Below, piece after piece: positions 45,061-57,180 of a stretch of 64,000 nucleotides of DNA (position 1 is the first letter of the stretch; each line of letters begins with the position of its first letter). Position numbers and translations under genes: made by a program. This DNA is from Homarus americanus. Lineage: Eukaryota > Arthropoda > Malacostraca > Decapoda > Nephropidae. Below the pieces are notes generated by a model. The model searched no databases. It was not told the DNA's origin and worked only from the letters and a program-made list of their open reading frames with translations. The stretch covers positions 1,604,338 through 1,668,337 of the forward strand of contig NW_024732415.1 of assembly GCF_018991925.1 (NCBI RefSeq), read 5' to 3'.

Positions 45061-47667
45061 TATTAATGAAGGACAGGTGTACAGGTGTGAACTGTGCCTT
45101 TCTGCTCCTGATATAAACACTCTAACTCTAACGCTCACATCACGTTGAAAAGAAAACAACAACAAGGTAATATAAGAGAACAATATTATATGAAACTAAT
45201 TAAACATTATTTTCTTTTATGTTGCACAAAGTTTCGTTCATTAATGAGACGTTCAATTGGTGTAAAAATCTGGTGAAATTGGACTAGATGAAGTTATGAC
45301 CACCTGCTTGTGCTCACACCCCGTGGAGTGTTGCGGGGCGTACAGAGTAAGTGTTTATAGTTAGAAACGACACACTGTTGCTGTTAATTACGAAGTGCTA
45401 TGATTATGTTAGGTTTAGTTAACTGATATCCTAAACAGCCTTAATAGATTGAAGAAGATGACGGTTAATCTCTCCAGTCTATAATATGACCATAAGGTTA
45501 GGCTGTGATGGAGGTAAACCATACCAATACCAACCTTACGTTCACGACACTTAGCAACCATATTCCCCTGTGCTTATCTTCCGGGCTAGGCCTTCACACC
45601 ACAGTGGCTCGCTGGCTGAATATAACTCAATAATGTTCTATGTTAACCATTTAATAATGTATTTGTTGTCATTTCTACCTTGGAACTTATTCTTTATTAT
45701 TATTTAATTCTACTTATGTACTGGAAGTAGCTTCATTCGTTCCCGTAAATTATGTTAATTTTTAATTCATTAAAACCTTACAATAGAAATAATGAAACAT
45801 TTGAAGTAGTTTGCCCCCCAAAACAGCGTAGTTTTCTCAAGTCCCCGCCCAAAAAACACAATAATACAACCTTGATTATCTGAAGTACTCAACTATCAAC
45901 ACGTCCAGTACTGCTCAGTAAGACCCTGCCATAATTTACGCTGCAATTAATCCATCGCATCGCGTCTGTGGCGAGTTAACTAATGGATACGAAATCTATC
46001 ACGGACGAAAGACCTGACGGACGGACGGATGGACGGACGGACGGAAGGATGGATGGATGGACGGACGGACGGACGAACGGATGGATGGATGGATGGATGG
46101 ACGGACGGACGGAAGGATGGATGGATGGATGGACGGACGGACGGACGGACGGACGAACGGATGGACGGACGGACGGACGGATGGATGGATGGACGGACGG
46201 ACATCATTACTATATATCCCCAAACTCTCGGTCCGGGAGAAAATACTGAGAGACTCTTAGAAAAACTGGTGTTTGATGCAAGCTTAGGAAAACGTGGTAT
46301 CCCGAAAAATTACACCCAATAATACTTTGACGTACTTGAAACACAAGGTGGTGGTCTAATGCTCCCGAGGTGTGAGGACGCTCCTCAGGCAAGAGTGTGA
46401 GGACGTTCCCACACATCTAAACCAGGAGGAGAGACCCAACTCACCGAAAACACTGGTCTCTGCTGCCGAGCTGTGACGGTCAACACTGAACATGTCTAGA
46501 TCATATGGTTCTCTGCCCTAAACTACCTTAATCCCAATCACCCTTAAGGCATTACGATTGGATCCCACTGAAATTGGGATCATTGGAATTAGTACTTACT
46601 GGGATTGGGATCTGTTATGGCTAAACCTCGATCCCAATGGTTAGGTCAGGTTGCTATCAATTAGGTCTGGGACATGTTTGACAAATCAACAGCTGATAGA
46701 GAGGACATGACGCCTCCAAAACACGAAGCAGATTATCCTGTAAAGCAGGATAATGAAACCATGACAGCATGGTGAGGGTTATTTTATCTGTGTAGAGAGA
46801 ACTTTCCAGGAGAGATGCGGATGCCTTTAAAACAGGTGAGTGTGATCACTATACCCAGTTAAATGGCAGAGGTAAGGCGCTTACGGGAAGACGGTGGTAG
46901 GAGGAGGTCTCCGATACCCCCATAGATGGCGACGGGACCACAGGCGACCACAAACACTGTGTAAGGATAAGGAGTTGGTCCGACGTCCGCGTGAACGAGT
47001 GGGAGGATCACGTTGACTCACTAATAAGGGAAGGACACCGACGTCCTTAACGATGAAGAAGAAAAGTTGATGAATAAAACGATGATCAATGAACATGATA
47101 ACTTGGACGTACCTGAGATATGGCGTGTTAGTGTCCCTCCAACAGCTGTTTTAACTCACACTTACCTGGAAAAAGAAAAGGAAAAATCTAATTGAGATTA
47201 CCTGCCGTCTATCACATACACACTTATATGGTAATTCACATTTAACTTACAAAAACAACCAAGGCAGAGCATATGATCTTAAGCATTATTTCATGCCCAA
47301 TGGATGACCAAGAGAACAGTAGTATTAGTAGTTACCTTGTGCTGGTGGTCGGGGGAGCCCTGGCACCCTGCAAGGTCACCTCCTGGCACCGTCTTGACAC
47401 TTTTATGACACCTCATGGCCCTTAATGACACCTTGTGTTCTTCATAACACACTTTACACCTTGGGATAGTTCAAGACACTTTGCAACACTTTGATAATTG
47501 AGAACTCTTCATGACACACCTCTGACACTTCATAACACTTTTTTGTTTGTGCACAACATTACGTGACACTTTATGGCACTCTGACACCTTATGCCACTTT
47601 ACGATACTTTATACCATTCATTTGACACGTATGGGTGTTTTTGGCCCCCACGACACTTTATTACACT
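45061..47667. other. Intergenic DNA
   Basis: Contains the tetranucleotide tract described separately. The only other pattern is a repeated GACACTTTATGACAC-like word at 47390-47660 that leads into the 20-bp array. Frames at 46881-47096 and elsewhere are unrecognised. Confidence 0.55.
46014..46203. repeat. (GGAC/GGAT)n tetranucleotide tract
   Basis: About 190 bp of GGAC and GGAT units with rare GGAA and GAAC variants. All frames are open on both strands because a tetranucleotide cycles through every phase without a stop. No gene. Confidence 0.96.
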
Positions 47668-48139
47668 TGATACGCTTCTTGACACTGAGAAACACTTTAC
47701 TACACTGAGAAACACTTTACTACACTGACAAACACTTTACTACACTGACGAACACTTTACTACACTGACAAACATTTTACTACACTGAGAAACACTTTAC
47801 TACACTGACGAACACTTTACTACACTGACGAACACTTTACTACACTGACGAACACTTTACTACACTGACAAACACTTTACTACACTGAGAAACACTTTAC
47901 TACACTGACGAACACTTTACTACACTGAGAAACACTTTACTACACTGACAAACACTTTACTACACTGACAAACACTTTACTACACTGACGAACACTTTCC
48001 TACACTGACGAACACTTTACTACACTGAGAAACACTTTACTACACTGACGAACACTTTACTACACTGACGAACACTTTACTACACTGAGAAACACTTTAC
48101 TACACTGACGAACACTTTACTACACTGACGAACACTTTA
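47668..48139. repeat. 20-bp minisatellite, ~23 copies
   Basis: The unit is ACACTGACGAACACTTTACT with three subtypes at one position (GACGAAC, GAGAAAC, GACAAAC). Length is exactly conserved throughout. It grew from the less regular ACACTTTA words to its left. Confidence 0.97.
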
Positions 48140-50368
48140 AGTTACTTTGCAGTCTCGTCAATTTCAGTCACTTCACCGGCTATTTGTTTGTCTCAGAGGA
48201 GTTTTCGTGTACTTCCTGACCGTCACTAAGGCAGAGACTGGTGTTGACATTCTCATAAATCCGAAACCGTGAAACGAGCCAGATTCAAGACTTGAGCGAA
48301 CCGAGTTTGGTCGTGTTTTACTCATTCGTTTCTCCACAAATGTAGCTTTAGAGATCTTTGTCCTTATCTGTTCTTACTATAGAGTATATAAGACAAGATT
48401 ATATGCCGCTAATATTTTAGTTCGTGTAAGTGCTCGTTTTTTGTGGAAGATTGAGTCTTATGTGTCGAAAAGCTGTTCCTGAATTCTCGAAACACGAACG
48501 TCATCGATGTCCCAACAGCGGTGTCAGTCAACTGGTGATAAAAAATATCCAGAAATGTTTATATTGCTTATCCAGCTTTATTTGCTGATTGAAAACAAAC
48601 AAAGAAACAAACGGGAAGCAAACGGAAATAAGATAACGCTGTATTAAACATAACAAATAACATTAGGACACATTTTAGAATATTTTTTAATTCCCAAAGT
48701 CAACGCTTTCGGAGACGTGTGTGTTGTCTCAGGACTACCAACCCAGACCACGACTAAACCAGAGCTACCAACAGTCTCCACACATCTGTCTGATATATTG
48801 TGTGGTTTAATATTTCAGACAGACTACAGACGAACCAAAGAAAGTCAATCACCTTAAACTTAATTCCTGAAAGGTGTTGAGAGAGGGAGTTGTACTATAG
48901 TCACCCCGATAAACTTACATCCAGTCACTGCGGCACCGAAAACGATCGAGGGGATGGGGTCACGGGGTGGGGTGGGGTCACGGGGTGGGGTGCAGTCAGT
49001 GAAATTGCCGGTTATGAATTTCGAGGAGGACGATATGTGTGGCTTGAAAGTGGGGTAAACCGTATGTATGAACATGTACAGTTGCCCACAGTTCCACCTG
49101 TTACAGTGGTGAACACCTTTTGTGATCCGTGTTTGTATATATCGTAGTAAAACTCCCGGAATGGTCGTAAGGAACCTCGCAATAGTGGCCAGACTAATGA
49201 TACTAAATAAACATTCCACCTGTATCTGAATGCAAGCGTCTCTTTCATGGTTATAGTTTTAATACAGTTACTAAATAGAACGTCATTGGTTTCATCCTGC
49301 TGTGTGTTAAGCCTAGTACACGTTTGTCGACATGCCGCCTGACACGCGAATTTTTTATTTGTTTTATTACTTTAACTGTTAATTATATATATAAAAAAAG
49401 ACTTTTTTCCTGTGGACTTTTTTCCTAGAAATTCTATTTTTTTCTGTGATTTTTTTCCTGTTACTTTATCTCCGTTCACAGTATCGTTGATGGCCTACTG
49501 TGAGTTGCCTGGCGGACACCAACCTTCCTGCTTATGTCTGTCCTGCTGTAAGGAATAATTAGCGGTGACTATAATATATTGAAATGGTTTATTATATTAT
49601 ATTGCCATTATTTGTATTAAATATATATAATACCAATAACTTACTAACATCAGAGAGAAGTAGTGAAGACAACGCCCCTTGGCCTCTCCAGATACACACA
49701 GTTAAACACTACACTTGATTGAACACAACTTACATTTTTGACGATTGATACACAAATACCTCGGCAATAGGCCTGTTCCCGCACCCTCTCGACCGTCAGC
49801 GAGTAACCTGACACTGAAACTAGTGAACGAACTTCTGTGAAACTCGTTTATAAAGTGTTCGTCTTTATAGAGATCCTTCGCTACCAAACTTCTTCGTACA
49901 CATTACATCTTGCAGATTTTGTCTGAGGAACTGATATAGGAACATTTTCCCCAGCAGTAATGGGATCCATGTTTCCAGGTCTCTTGTGTCATCCGTTTGG
50001 TGTACTAGTGTTGGTTATAACAGTGATCACTAACGATAATGGGTCGTCAGGGAGAACCGCTCTTTCAGACAACATATGAAGAAAAAATTATGTTGTTTGA
50101 GTTTAACTAAGTGTGGCAGCGAAGGGTAACCCGACTCGGCAAAACTCACCTGGTTCAGTGTCGTTTTCTTCCCTATAAATACATTAAGACTCTTGATATA
50201 TGAGCCCATTTCCCCACTGTGTTCTGATATTGGAATAGCTACTCCTATCAGTGTGATTTACTTGTTCTCTTAAGCAGTATATTCACACATCTTCATCATC
50301 GATCATCAGTAACGTTAGCCGATATTCATATTAATATTCTTCCAATCTCTTTTTGATGAGTCTTCGTT

Positions 50369-50403
<35 letters not shown>

Positions 50404-50486
50404 TGGTGGGAGGGGCGGCGTAGTGACCTGCCGTCCAGAAAGATGCAACGACCTTCTGAACGGAACTGTACATACGAAGTCATATG
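48140..50486. other. Intergenic DNA
   Basis: AT-rich, mostly unique sequence. A 119-codon minus frame at 48860-49219 and an overlapping plus frame have no family I recognise. (GT)n at 50371-50402. Confidence 0.5.
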
Positions 50487-52985
50487 GACACACTGTCCCC
50501 CAGCAGGAGACTAGAGAGGGTGGTGGGGGTCCTCACTGTCCCCCAGCAGGAGACTACAGAGGGTGGTGGGGGTCCTCACTGTCCCCCAGCAGGAGACTAC
50601 AGAGGGTGGTGGGGGTCCTCACTGTCCCCCAGCAGGAGACTACTGGTGGGGGGGCTGGAGCACTAGACCTCACTGTCCCACAGGAGAGGACAGAGGGGTG
50701 GTGGGGGTCCTCACTGTCCCCAGCAGGAGACTAGAGAGGGTGGTGGGGTCCTCACTGTCCCCAGCAGGAGACTAGAGGGTGGTGGGGTCCTCACTGTCCC
50801 CAGCAGGAGACAGAGGGTGGTGGGGGTCCTCACTGTCCCCAGCAGAGGCCTCCTGTCCCCAGCAGGAGACTAGAGAGGGTGGTGGGGGTCCTCACTGTCC
50901 CCCAGCAGGAGAGAGGGTGGTGGGGTCCTCACTGTCCCCCAGCAGGAGACTAGAGGGTGGTGGGGGTCCTCCTGTCCCCAGCAGGAGACTACAGAGGGTG
51001 GTGGGGGTCCTCACTGTCCCCCAGCAGGAGACTAGAGAGGGTGGTGGGGGTCCTCACTGTCCCCCAGCAGGACTAGAGAGGGTGGTGGGGTCCACTGTCC
51101 CCAGCAGGAGACTAGAGGGTGGTGGGGGTCCTCACTGTCCCCCAGCAGGAGACTAGAGAGGGTGGTGGGGGTCCTGTCCCCAGCAGGAGACTGAGAGGGT
51201 GGTGGGGGTCCTCACTGTCCCCAGCAGGAGACTAGAGAGGGTGGTGGGGTCCTCACTGTCCCCAGCAGGGAGACTAGAGAGGGTGGTGGGGTCTCACTGT
51301 CCCCAGCAGAGACTACAGAGGGTGGTGGGGGTCCTCACTGTCCCCAGCAGGAGAGACAGAGGGGTGGTGGGGGTCTCACTGTCCCCCAGCAGGAGACTAG
51401 AGAGAGGGTGGTGGGGTCTGTCCCCCAGCAGGAGACTACAGAGGGTGGTGGGGGTCCTCCTGTCCCACAGCAGGGAGACTACAGAGGGTGGTGGGGGTCC
51501 TCACTGTCCCCCAGCAGGAGACTAGAGAGGGTGGTGGGGGTCCTCACTGTCCCCAGCAGGAGACTAGAGAGGGTGGTGGGGGTCCTCACTCCCCAGGAGA
51601 GAGGGTGGTGGGGTCCTCCTGTCCCCAGCAGGAGACTACAGAGGGGTGGTGGGGGTCCTCCTGTCCCCCAGCAGGAGACTAGAGAGTGGGGGGTCCTCAC
51701 TGTCCCCAGCAGGAGACCAGAGGGTGGTGGGGTCCTCCCTGTCCCCAGCAGGAGACTAGAGGGGTCCTCACTGTCCCAGCAGGAGACCACAGAGGGTGGT
51801 GGGGTCCTCACTGTCCCCAGCAGGAGACTACAGAGGGTGGTGGGGGTCCTCCTGTCCCCCACAGGAGACTAGAGAGGGTGGTGGGGTCCTCGTCCCCCAG
51901 CAGGAGACTACAGAGGGTGGTGGGGTCCTCACTGTCCCCCAGCAGGACAGAGGGTGGTGGGGGTCTCACTGTCCCCAGCAGGAGACACAGAGGGTGGTGG
52001 GGGTCACTGTCCCCAGCAGGAGACTAGAGAGGGTGGTGGGGGTCCCTCGTCCCCCAGGAGACTACAGAGGGTGGTGGGGTCTCACTGTCCCCAGCAGGAG
52101 ACTACAGAGGGTGGTGGGGTCCCCACTGTCCTCCAGCAGGAGACTAGAGAGGGTGGTGGGGTCCACTGTCCCCCAGCAGGAGACTAGAGAGGGTGGTGGG
52201 TCCTCACTGTCCCCAGCAGGAGACTAGAGAGGGTGGTGGGGTCCTCACTGTCCCCAGCAGGAGACTACAGAGGTGGTGGGGTCTCACTGTCCCCCAGCAG
52301 GAGACTACAGAGGGTGGTGGGGGTCCTCTCGTCCCCCAGCAGGAGACCAGAGGGTGGTGGGGGTCCTCACTGTCCCAGCAGGAGACTAGAGAGGGTGGTG
52401 GGGTCCTCACTGTCCCCAGCAGGAGACGAGAGGGTGGTGGGGTCCCTATCTCCCCAGCAGGAGACTAGAGAGGGTGTGGTCTCACTGTCCCCAGCAGGAG
52501 AGCTACAGAGGGTGGTGGGGTCCCTCACTGTCCCCAGCAGAGACTACAGAGGGTGGTGGGGTCCCTCACTGTCCCCAGCAGGAGACTACAGAGGGTGGTG
52601 GGGTCCCCACTGTCCCCCAGCAGGAGACTACAGAGGGTGGTGGGGTCCTCACTGTCCCCAGCAGAGAGGGGGGGGTCCACTGTCCCCAGCAGGAGACTAG
52701 AGAGGGTGGTGGGTCCCCTCACTGTCCCCCAGCAGGAGACTACAGAGGGTGGGGTCCTCACTGTCCCCAGCAGGAGACTAGAGAGGGTGGTGGTCCTCAT
52801 TGTCCCCAGCAGGAGACTAGAGAGGGTGGGGGGTCCCTCACTGTCCCCAGCAGGAGACTAGCAGGAGGGCGGTGGGGGGTCTTCACTGTCCCCAGCAGGA
52901 GGCTAGAGAGGGGTCCTCATTGTCCCCAGCAGGAGACTAGAGAGGGCCGTCATTGTCCCCCAGCAGGAGACGAGAGGGTCCTCAC
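50487..52985. repeat. 2.5-kb GC-rich minisatellite, ~43-bp unit, about 60 copies
   Basis: The unit consists of GGTGGTGGGGGTCCTCACTG, TCCCCCAGCAGGAGACTA and CAGAG (or GAGAG). Copies differ mainly by the length of the G5 and C5 runs and by small deletions, so period and frame drift. Long ORFs on both strands are translations of the unit. G-runs on one strand and C-runs on the same strand allow hairpins within a unit (GGGGG..CCCCC). Confidence 0.96.
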
Positions 52986-53904
52986 TCTGGAGTGTGGTGG
53001 CCTCACTGCCCAAGACTCACCATCAGGCCTCATGACCTTGAGACGAAAGTAGTAAGGGAGCACCATGCAGGTGGGGAGGGTAGAGGTCAGGTGAGGGAGG
53101 CCAAGAAGTGTGAGGGTGGGGAACAAGGGTAGGAGGGAGAGGGGAGGAACAAAGGAAGGGGGAAAAGGGGTGGGCCAAAGAGGGGGTGAGGGGAAGGAGG
53201 CTCGCCATCCATTTAGGGTAAAGGAAATGGGGAAGGATGACATTGGGGGACTCGGGAGGGATATGTTACAAGGGGTAGGTAAGGTGGGGGTGATGATGAT
53301 GATGATGATCCGTTGTGTTGAAAATTTCCCATTTTCTTTGATGCTCCATAGATTAACATCACCATTTACCACCAAAGACTAAAATAAACATAAGCAAAGA
53401 GAATAACACAGACTCAAATATTCAAGTTCATTTACAGTTAAAACTAGAATTTAAACTGAACAAAATACCAACTGAATCTATGGTAGAGCATCATAGAAAA
53501 CGGAGGATGACGGTGAGTACATCTTCCCGTTTTCTGTGTCTCCTGGCGGCCATATTTAGCAGCGTGAAGGTCAGTTGTTTTTAGGAGAGACTTGCTCCGC
53601 CGCAGGCAAGAGGACGGCGAGGAGAAAGGAGGCGTCGGCAAGGAGAGACAAAGGAGGAGAGGGAGAGAGATTAAGAGAAAGAGAGAGAAGTAATGGAATG
53701 AGAGATGATGAACAAATAAGAAGATCATTCAATTGTCTGTTATAACACGTAGGGTAACACGCATGACTGTACACACACATACATACACATTTACACACAG
53801 ACACGCTCACAGCCCCATGGACAGAATCAGAAAATAATGTAAGAAAACGAAAGTAAAAGTGATGATGGTGGACTACTGTAAACAAGTGACGTGATGGTGT
53901 GGTC

Positions 53905-53952
53905 AGGTTAGGTTAGGTTAGGTTAGGTTAGGTTAGGTTAGGCTAGGCTAGG
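53905..53952. repeat. Interstitial (TTAGG)n array
   Basis: About eight GGTTA units, the last two altered to GGCTA. Matches the arthropod telomere pentamer. Confidence 0.95.
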
Positions 53953-54342
53953 TTGCTGGACGCTAACAAGACGGAGAGTGATTTACAACACACAAATACG
54001 GTTATACATATCCACTCCTCGTTAAAGAACCCGTACTTCAGTATACCTGGAGGAGGAGGACCAGGGGGAAAAGAAAGAGGAGAAGGAGGAGGAGGAGGGG
54101 GAGAAGATGAAGGAAGAAGAGAGGGAGAAGGAAGAGGAAGATAAAGCAAAGGAGAAGGAGAACATCTCACCAAACAGCACAGTCATTAATGGCCTTTGAT
54201 GTGATGTTCATTTAGCTGGGGGCGGCAGACGCTTCTCTTGGGCGAGGCGGAAGACCAGCCGGGTGCCTCACAAACGTCTTCACACTACCTCGGTCGCTAT
54301 GGTTAGTCTGTATCATTCAACACATTTCGCCCTCATCATTTC

Positions 54343-54435
54343 TTAACCTAACCCAACCCAACCCAACCCAACCCAACCCAACCCAACCCAACCCAACCCA
54401 GCCCAACCCAACCCAACCCAACCCAACCCAGCCCA
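54343..54435. repeat. (AACCC)n array, a TTGGG variant
   Basis: About 18 pentamers of AACCC, two with G (AGCCC), on the strand opposite to the TTAGG array 400 bp away. Confidence 0.95.
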
Positions 54436-54660
54436 GGTTAAGTTAGGTTTGGTCTAGTCACATAAACAATAACAAAATATGAAGAAACAAAAGGTACCTA
54501 TATATTCACCACTAGAGGTACCGAGGAATGGTATATTCTGACCAATAAATATAATGACAAAATATAATGGACTCGTAGCCCCTGAGTGTTTTTGTTCATT
54601 TTCTCTAATATATATTTTTAAATCGTTCAAGTGTGTCATGATTAGTTCCTGGTTATACCT

Positions 54661-54866
54661 CATACCGCCCATAGTCGTATAAGTGGGCGGCGTGAGGACC
54701 CAGGTACCGCCCATAGTCGTACCAGTGGGCGGCGAGAGGACCCAGGTACCGCCCATGGTCGTATAAGTGGGCGGCGTGAGGACCCAGGTACCGCCCATGG
54801 TTGTGGTAGTGGGCGGCGAGAGGACCCAGGTACCGCCCATGGTTGTGGTAGTGGGCGGCATGAATC
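54661..54866. repeat. 42-bp minisatellite, ~5 copies
   Basis: The unit contains ACCGCCCATGGTTGTGGTAG and TGGGCGGCGAGAGGACCCAG. The CCGCCCA and TGGGCGG halves are inverted copies, so each unit can form a hairpin. Period 14 codons: three minus-strand frames stay open. Confidence 0.93.
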
Positions 54867-55161
54867 GGCAAGAGGATCCAGGTGCAGCCCGTACCTGCTC
54901 TGGAGGGCGGCGGGTGGGGAAAGAATCCAGGAAATGCCGCCCACGATTTCACCGACTCACTCCCAGAAGAACGAAGGCGTATGGGCGTCAGTCACACTCA
55001 CGACATACGCCCACGCCCCGGCCAAGCTGCCCCGCCTATAACTCTACAGCAGTGACTCCACATAAATACACAAGTTCACGCCTTATGTCATGGTCACGCC
55101 CACAACCTCAATCATGTTCACGCTGGTACACATCATTAGACGCACACACACACACACACAC

Positions 55162-55231
<70 letters not shown>

Positions 55232-55311
55232 CACGTCAGGTGGCCAAGGTGGATGAAGACAGTGGCATGATTATCATTCAGGGTGAAGACTTACCTGAGC
55301 TGTGGGTGAAG
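55232..55311 (+). other. Putative coding exon (80 nt) of an unknown gene
   Basis: A (CA)n tract ending in CAG supplies an acceptor, and AAG|GTAAGA at 55311/55312 is a good donor. The open frame reads RQVAKVDEDSGMIIIQGEDL then PELWVK. Its balanced composition, with no repeat character, is unlike the surrounding low-complexity frames and suggests a real exon. I do not recognise the family, and no partner exon is clear. An acceptor at 55239 is an alternative. Confidence 0.35.
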
Positions 55312-55567
55312 GTAAGAAGCTTTATTGTTCTTCTGACACCTGTTTAGTAACGCACGTACAGCAGGTGTGAAAGCAGACACCTGAGAAATACCAGTGCCTA
55401 ATACAGTAAATGTGACCAAATCCTACAGGTGTTAAAACAATTACTGGTACAAGTACAAACACAGGTGCTTATACAAATAAAGGCACAGATGAAAAAAAAA
55501 ACTTATTCTGATATAATTCAAAACAAAACATAATATTGTCAGCCATAAATCATACGACCTATAAGGT

Positions 55568-55569
<2 letters not shown>

Positions 55570-55645
<76 letters not shown>

Positions 55646-55649
55646 ATTA

Positions 55650-55742
<93 letters not shown>
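55570..55742. repeat. (CT)n followed by (ATT)n
   Basis: A CT run of about 70 bp, then about 32 ATT units. Source of poly-Ser, poly-Tyr and poly-Asn translations. Confidence 0.97.
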
Positions 55743-56206
55743 CATCGTTGTTGTTCATCAATATATACACTATCACCATCATGACTATCAACCAATATTT
55801 TACATAGTCAAGCTCCTCCAAGACCTCAAGTAACCTGGAAAAAACCTGTTTACCTCCACTTTCTCTGATACTGATAATAATGACTAAGGTGTGCATCATC
55901 CCTCAGCTACGACTAACACACACTCACACACTCACTCACCCTTTACCCATCTCCCCTCCTCTCCTTCCTCCCCCACCAGTTACTCACCTTCCCCCACACC
56001 CCACCAGCACCCCCCCCCACCCCAACAGAACGAGTTTCATCATCCTGGTCGCGTAAATGAAAGTGAATCTAGGATTATGTGTGACCCACTGGTGTTGGGT
56101 CGATGGTGTGGGACCTTGAGAGCTGGTCTGGGTGCTGGCTCCTCCACCCTCCTCTAACCCCTCATTGAACACGCATTATTATGGGCTCTGAGGGATTGTT
56201 TTTTTT

Positions 56207-56263
<57 letters not shown>

Positions 56264-57129
56264 AGGATGATTTACCTGTATTATTTAGGGACGTCGTTGG
56301 GGTAATAGTCTTCTTTTTTAATACAGAGGAAGCCAAAAGACTCCCTAATTGTGTGTGTGTGAACAGTAGTTTGGTAGAGGTTGTCCTTCAAACATTCCTC
56401 CTCTATCATTTACCTAATTTTGCGTGTCTAGGATCAGTGAGGAGGCCCCGACCTGAATCCTTAAGGAGATCCTCAGGGTATAAGCCATCCTGGTGGTGCA
56501 GAAGATTTAAGGACTCCCTCAAAATGGGCGTCAACATCAAAGAGGTTTAGCTAATCCTCCAAACGACCATTTTCTGTAGCTAGGTAACTGTTCTCGTGTG
56601 TTTAGGAGTCCTGTAGGAAGTCCTGCCTGAATCCTTAATTGGTCTTGTTGGTCTTATATGGTTGGGGCCAACATCGAGCCAGCCCACCAGACATATCTCA
56701 TACTGTACATTATACAAGTTGATCCGATCGAATATTTTTTTTGTGTACGTGCAAGAAACCTGTTATCTGAAGGAGGTCCTACATGAATCCTTAAGGAATA
56801 TCCCCAGGACAAGACCATCACAGAGGAACGAGCTTCAGGGGCATCCTACAGGGAACAACAACAAGGTGATTCCAGCATCCTAAGCGCTCATCCTAGAGTC
56901 CTGTTTCACCCACAAGGCAATATTCTCCCTGTACTTAAGATCAGAATGGTGTCCTCAGTGAATCCTTAGAGCCACACGCCAGGGAGGTCCTCCTGTATAA
57001 GGCGGTGCTGGAGGCTGTGGGGGAGGAGACCATGGTGTTGAAGGTCTCTGTCACTTGGCATGATTACAACACCTGCATTATTGATATATACTGTACTGTA
57101 TGTGCTTACATGTACTGTATATATGAACA

Positions 57130-57180
<51 letters not shown>

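Larger units (their letters stand above)
52986..54660. other. Intergenic DNA with telomere-like arrays
   Basis: Purine-rich 53080-53280 and (GAT)n at 53290-53311. (GGTTA)n-type array at 53905-53952, purine-rich 54045-54160, and (AACCC)n at 54343-54435. No gene recognised. Confidence 0.7.

Noticed and set aside
45980..46322. Asp/Gly/Trp/Met-rich frames resembling a repeat protein
   Set aside because: A tetranucleotide repeat without a stop is open in every frame.
47668..48139. Regular 20-bp repeat considered as a CRISPR array
   Set aside because: Units are contiguous with no unique spacers; eukaryotic minisatellite.
48860..49219. 119-residue minus-strand frame
   Set aside because: Non-repetitive but without recognisable domain, and an overlapping plus-strand frame is equally plausible; likely chance.
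50487..53052. Many 60-190 residue frames on both strands
   Set aside because: Translations of the ~43-bp minisatellite; frame drifts with homopolymer indels, with no start or splice context.
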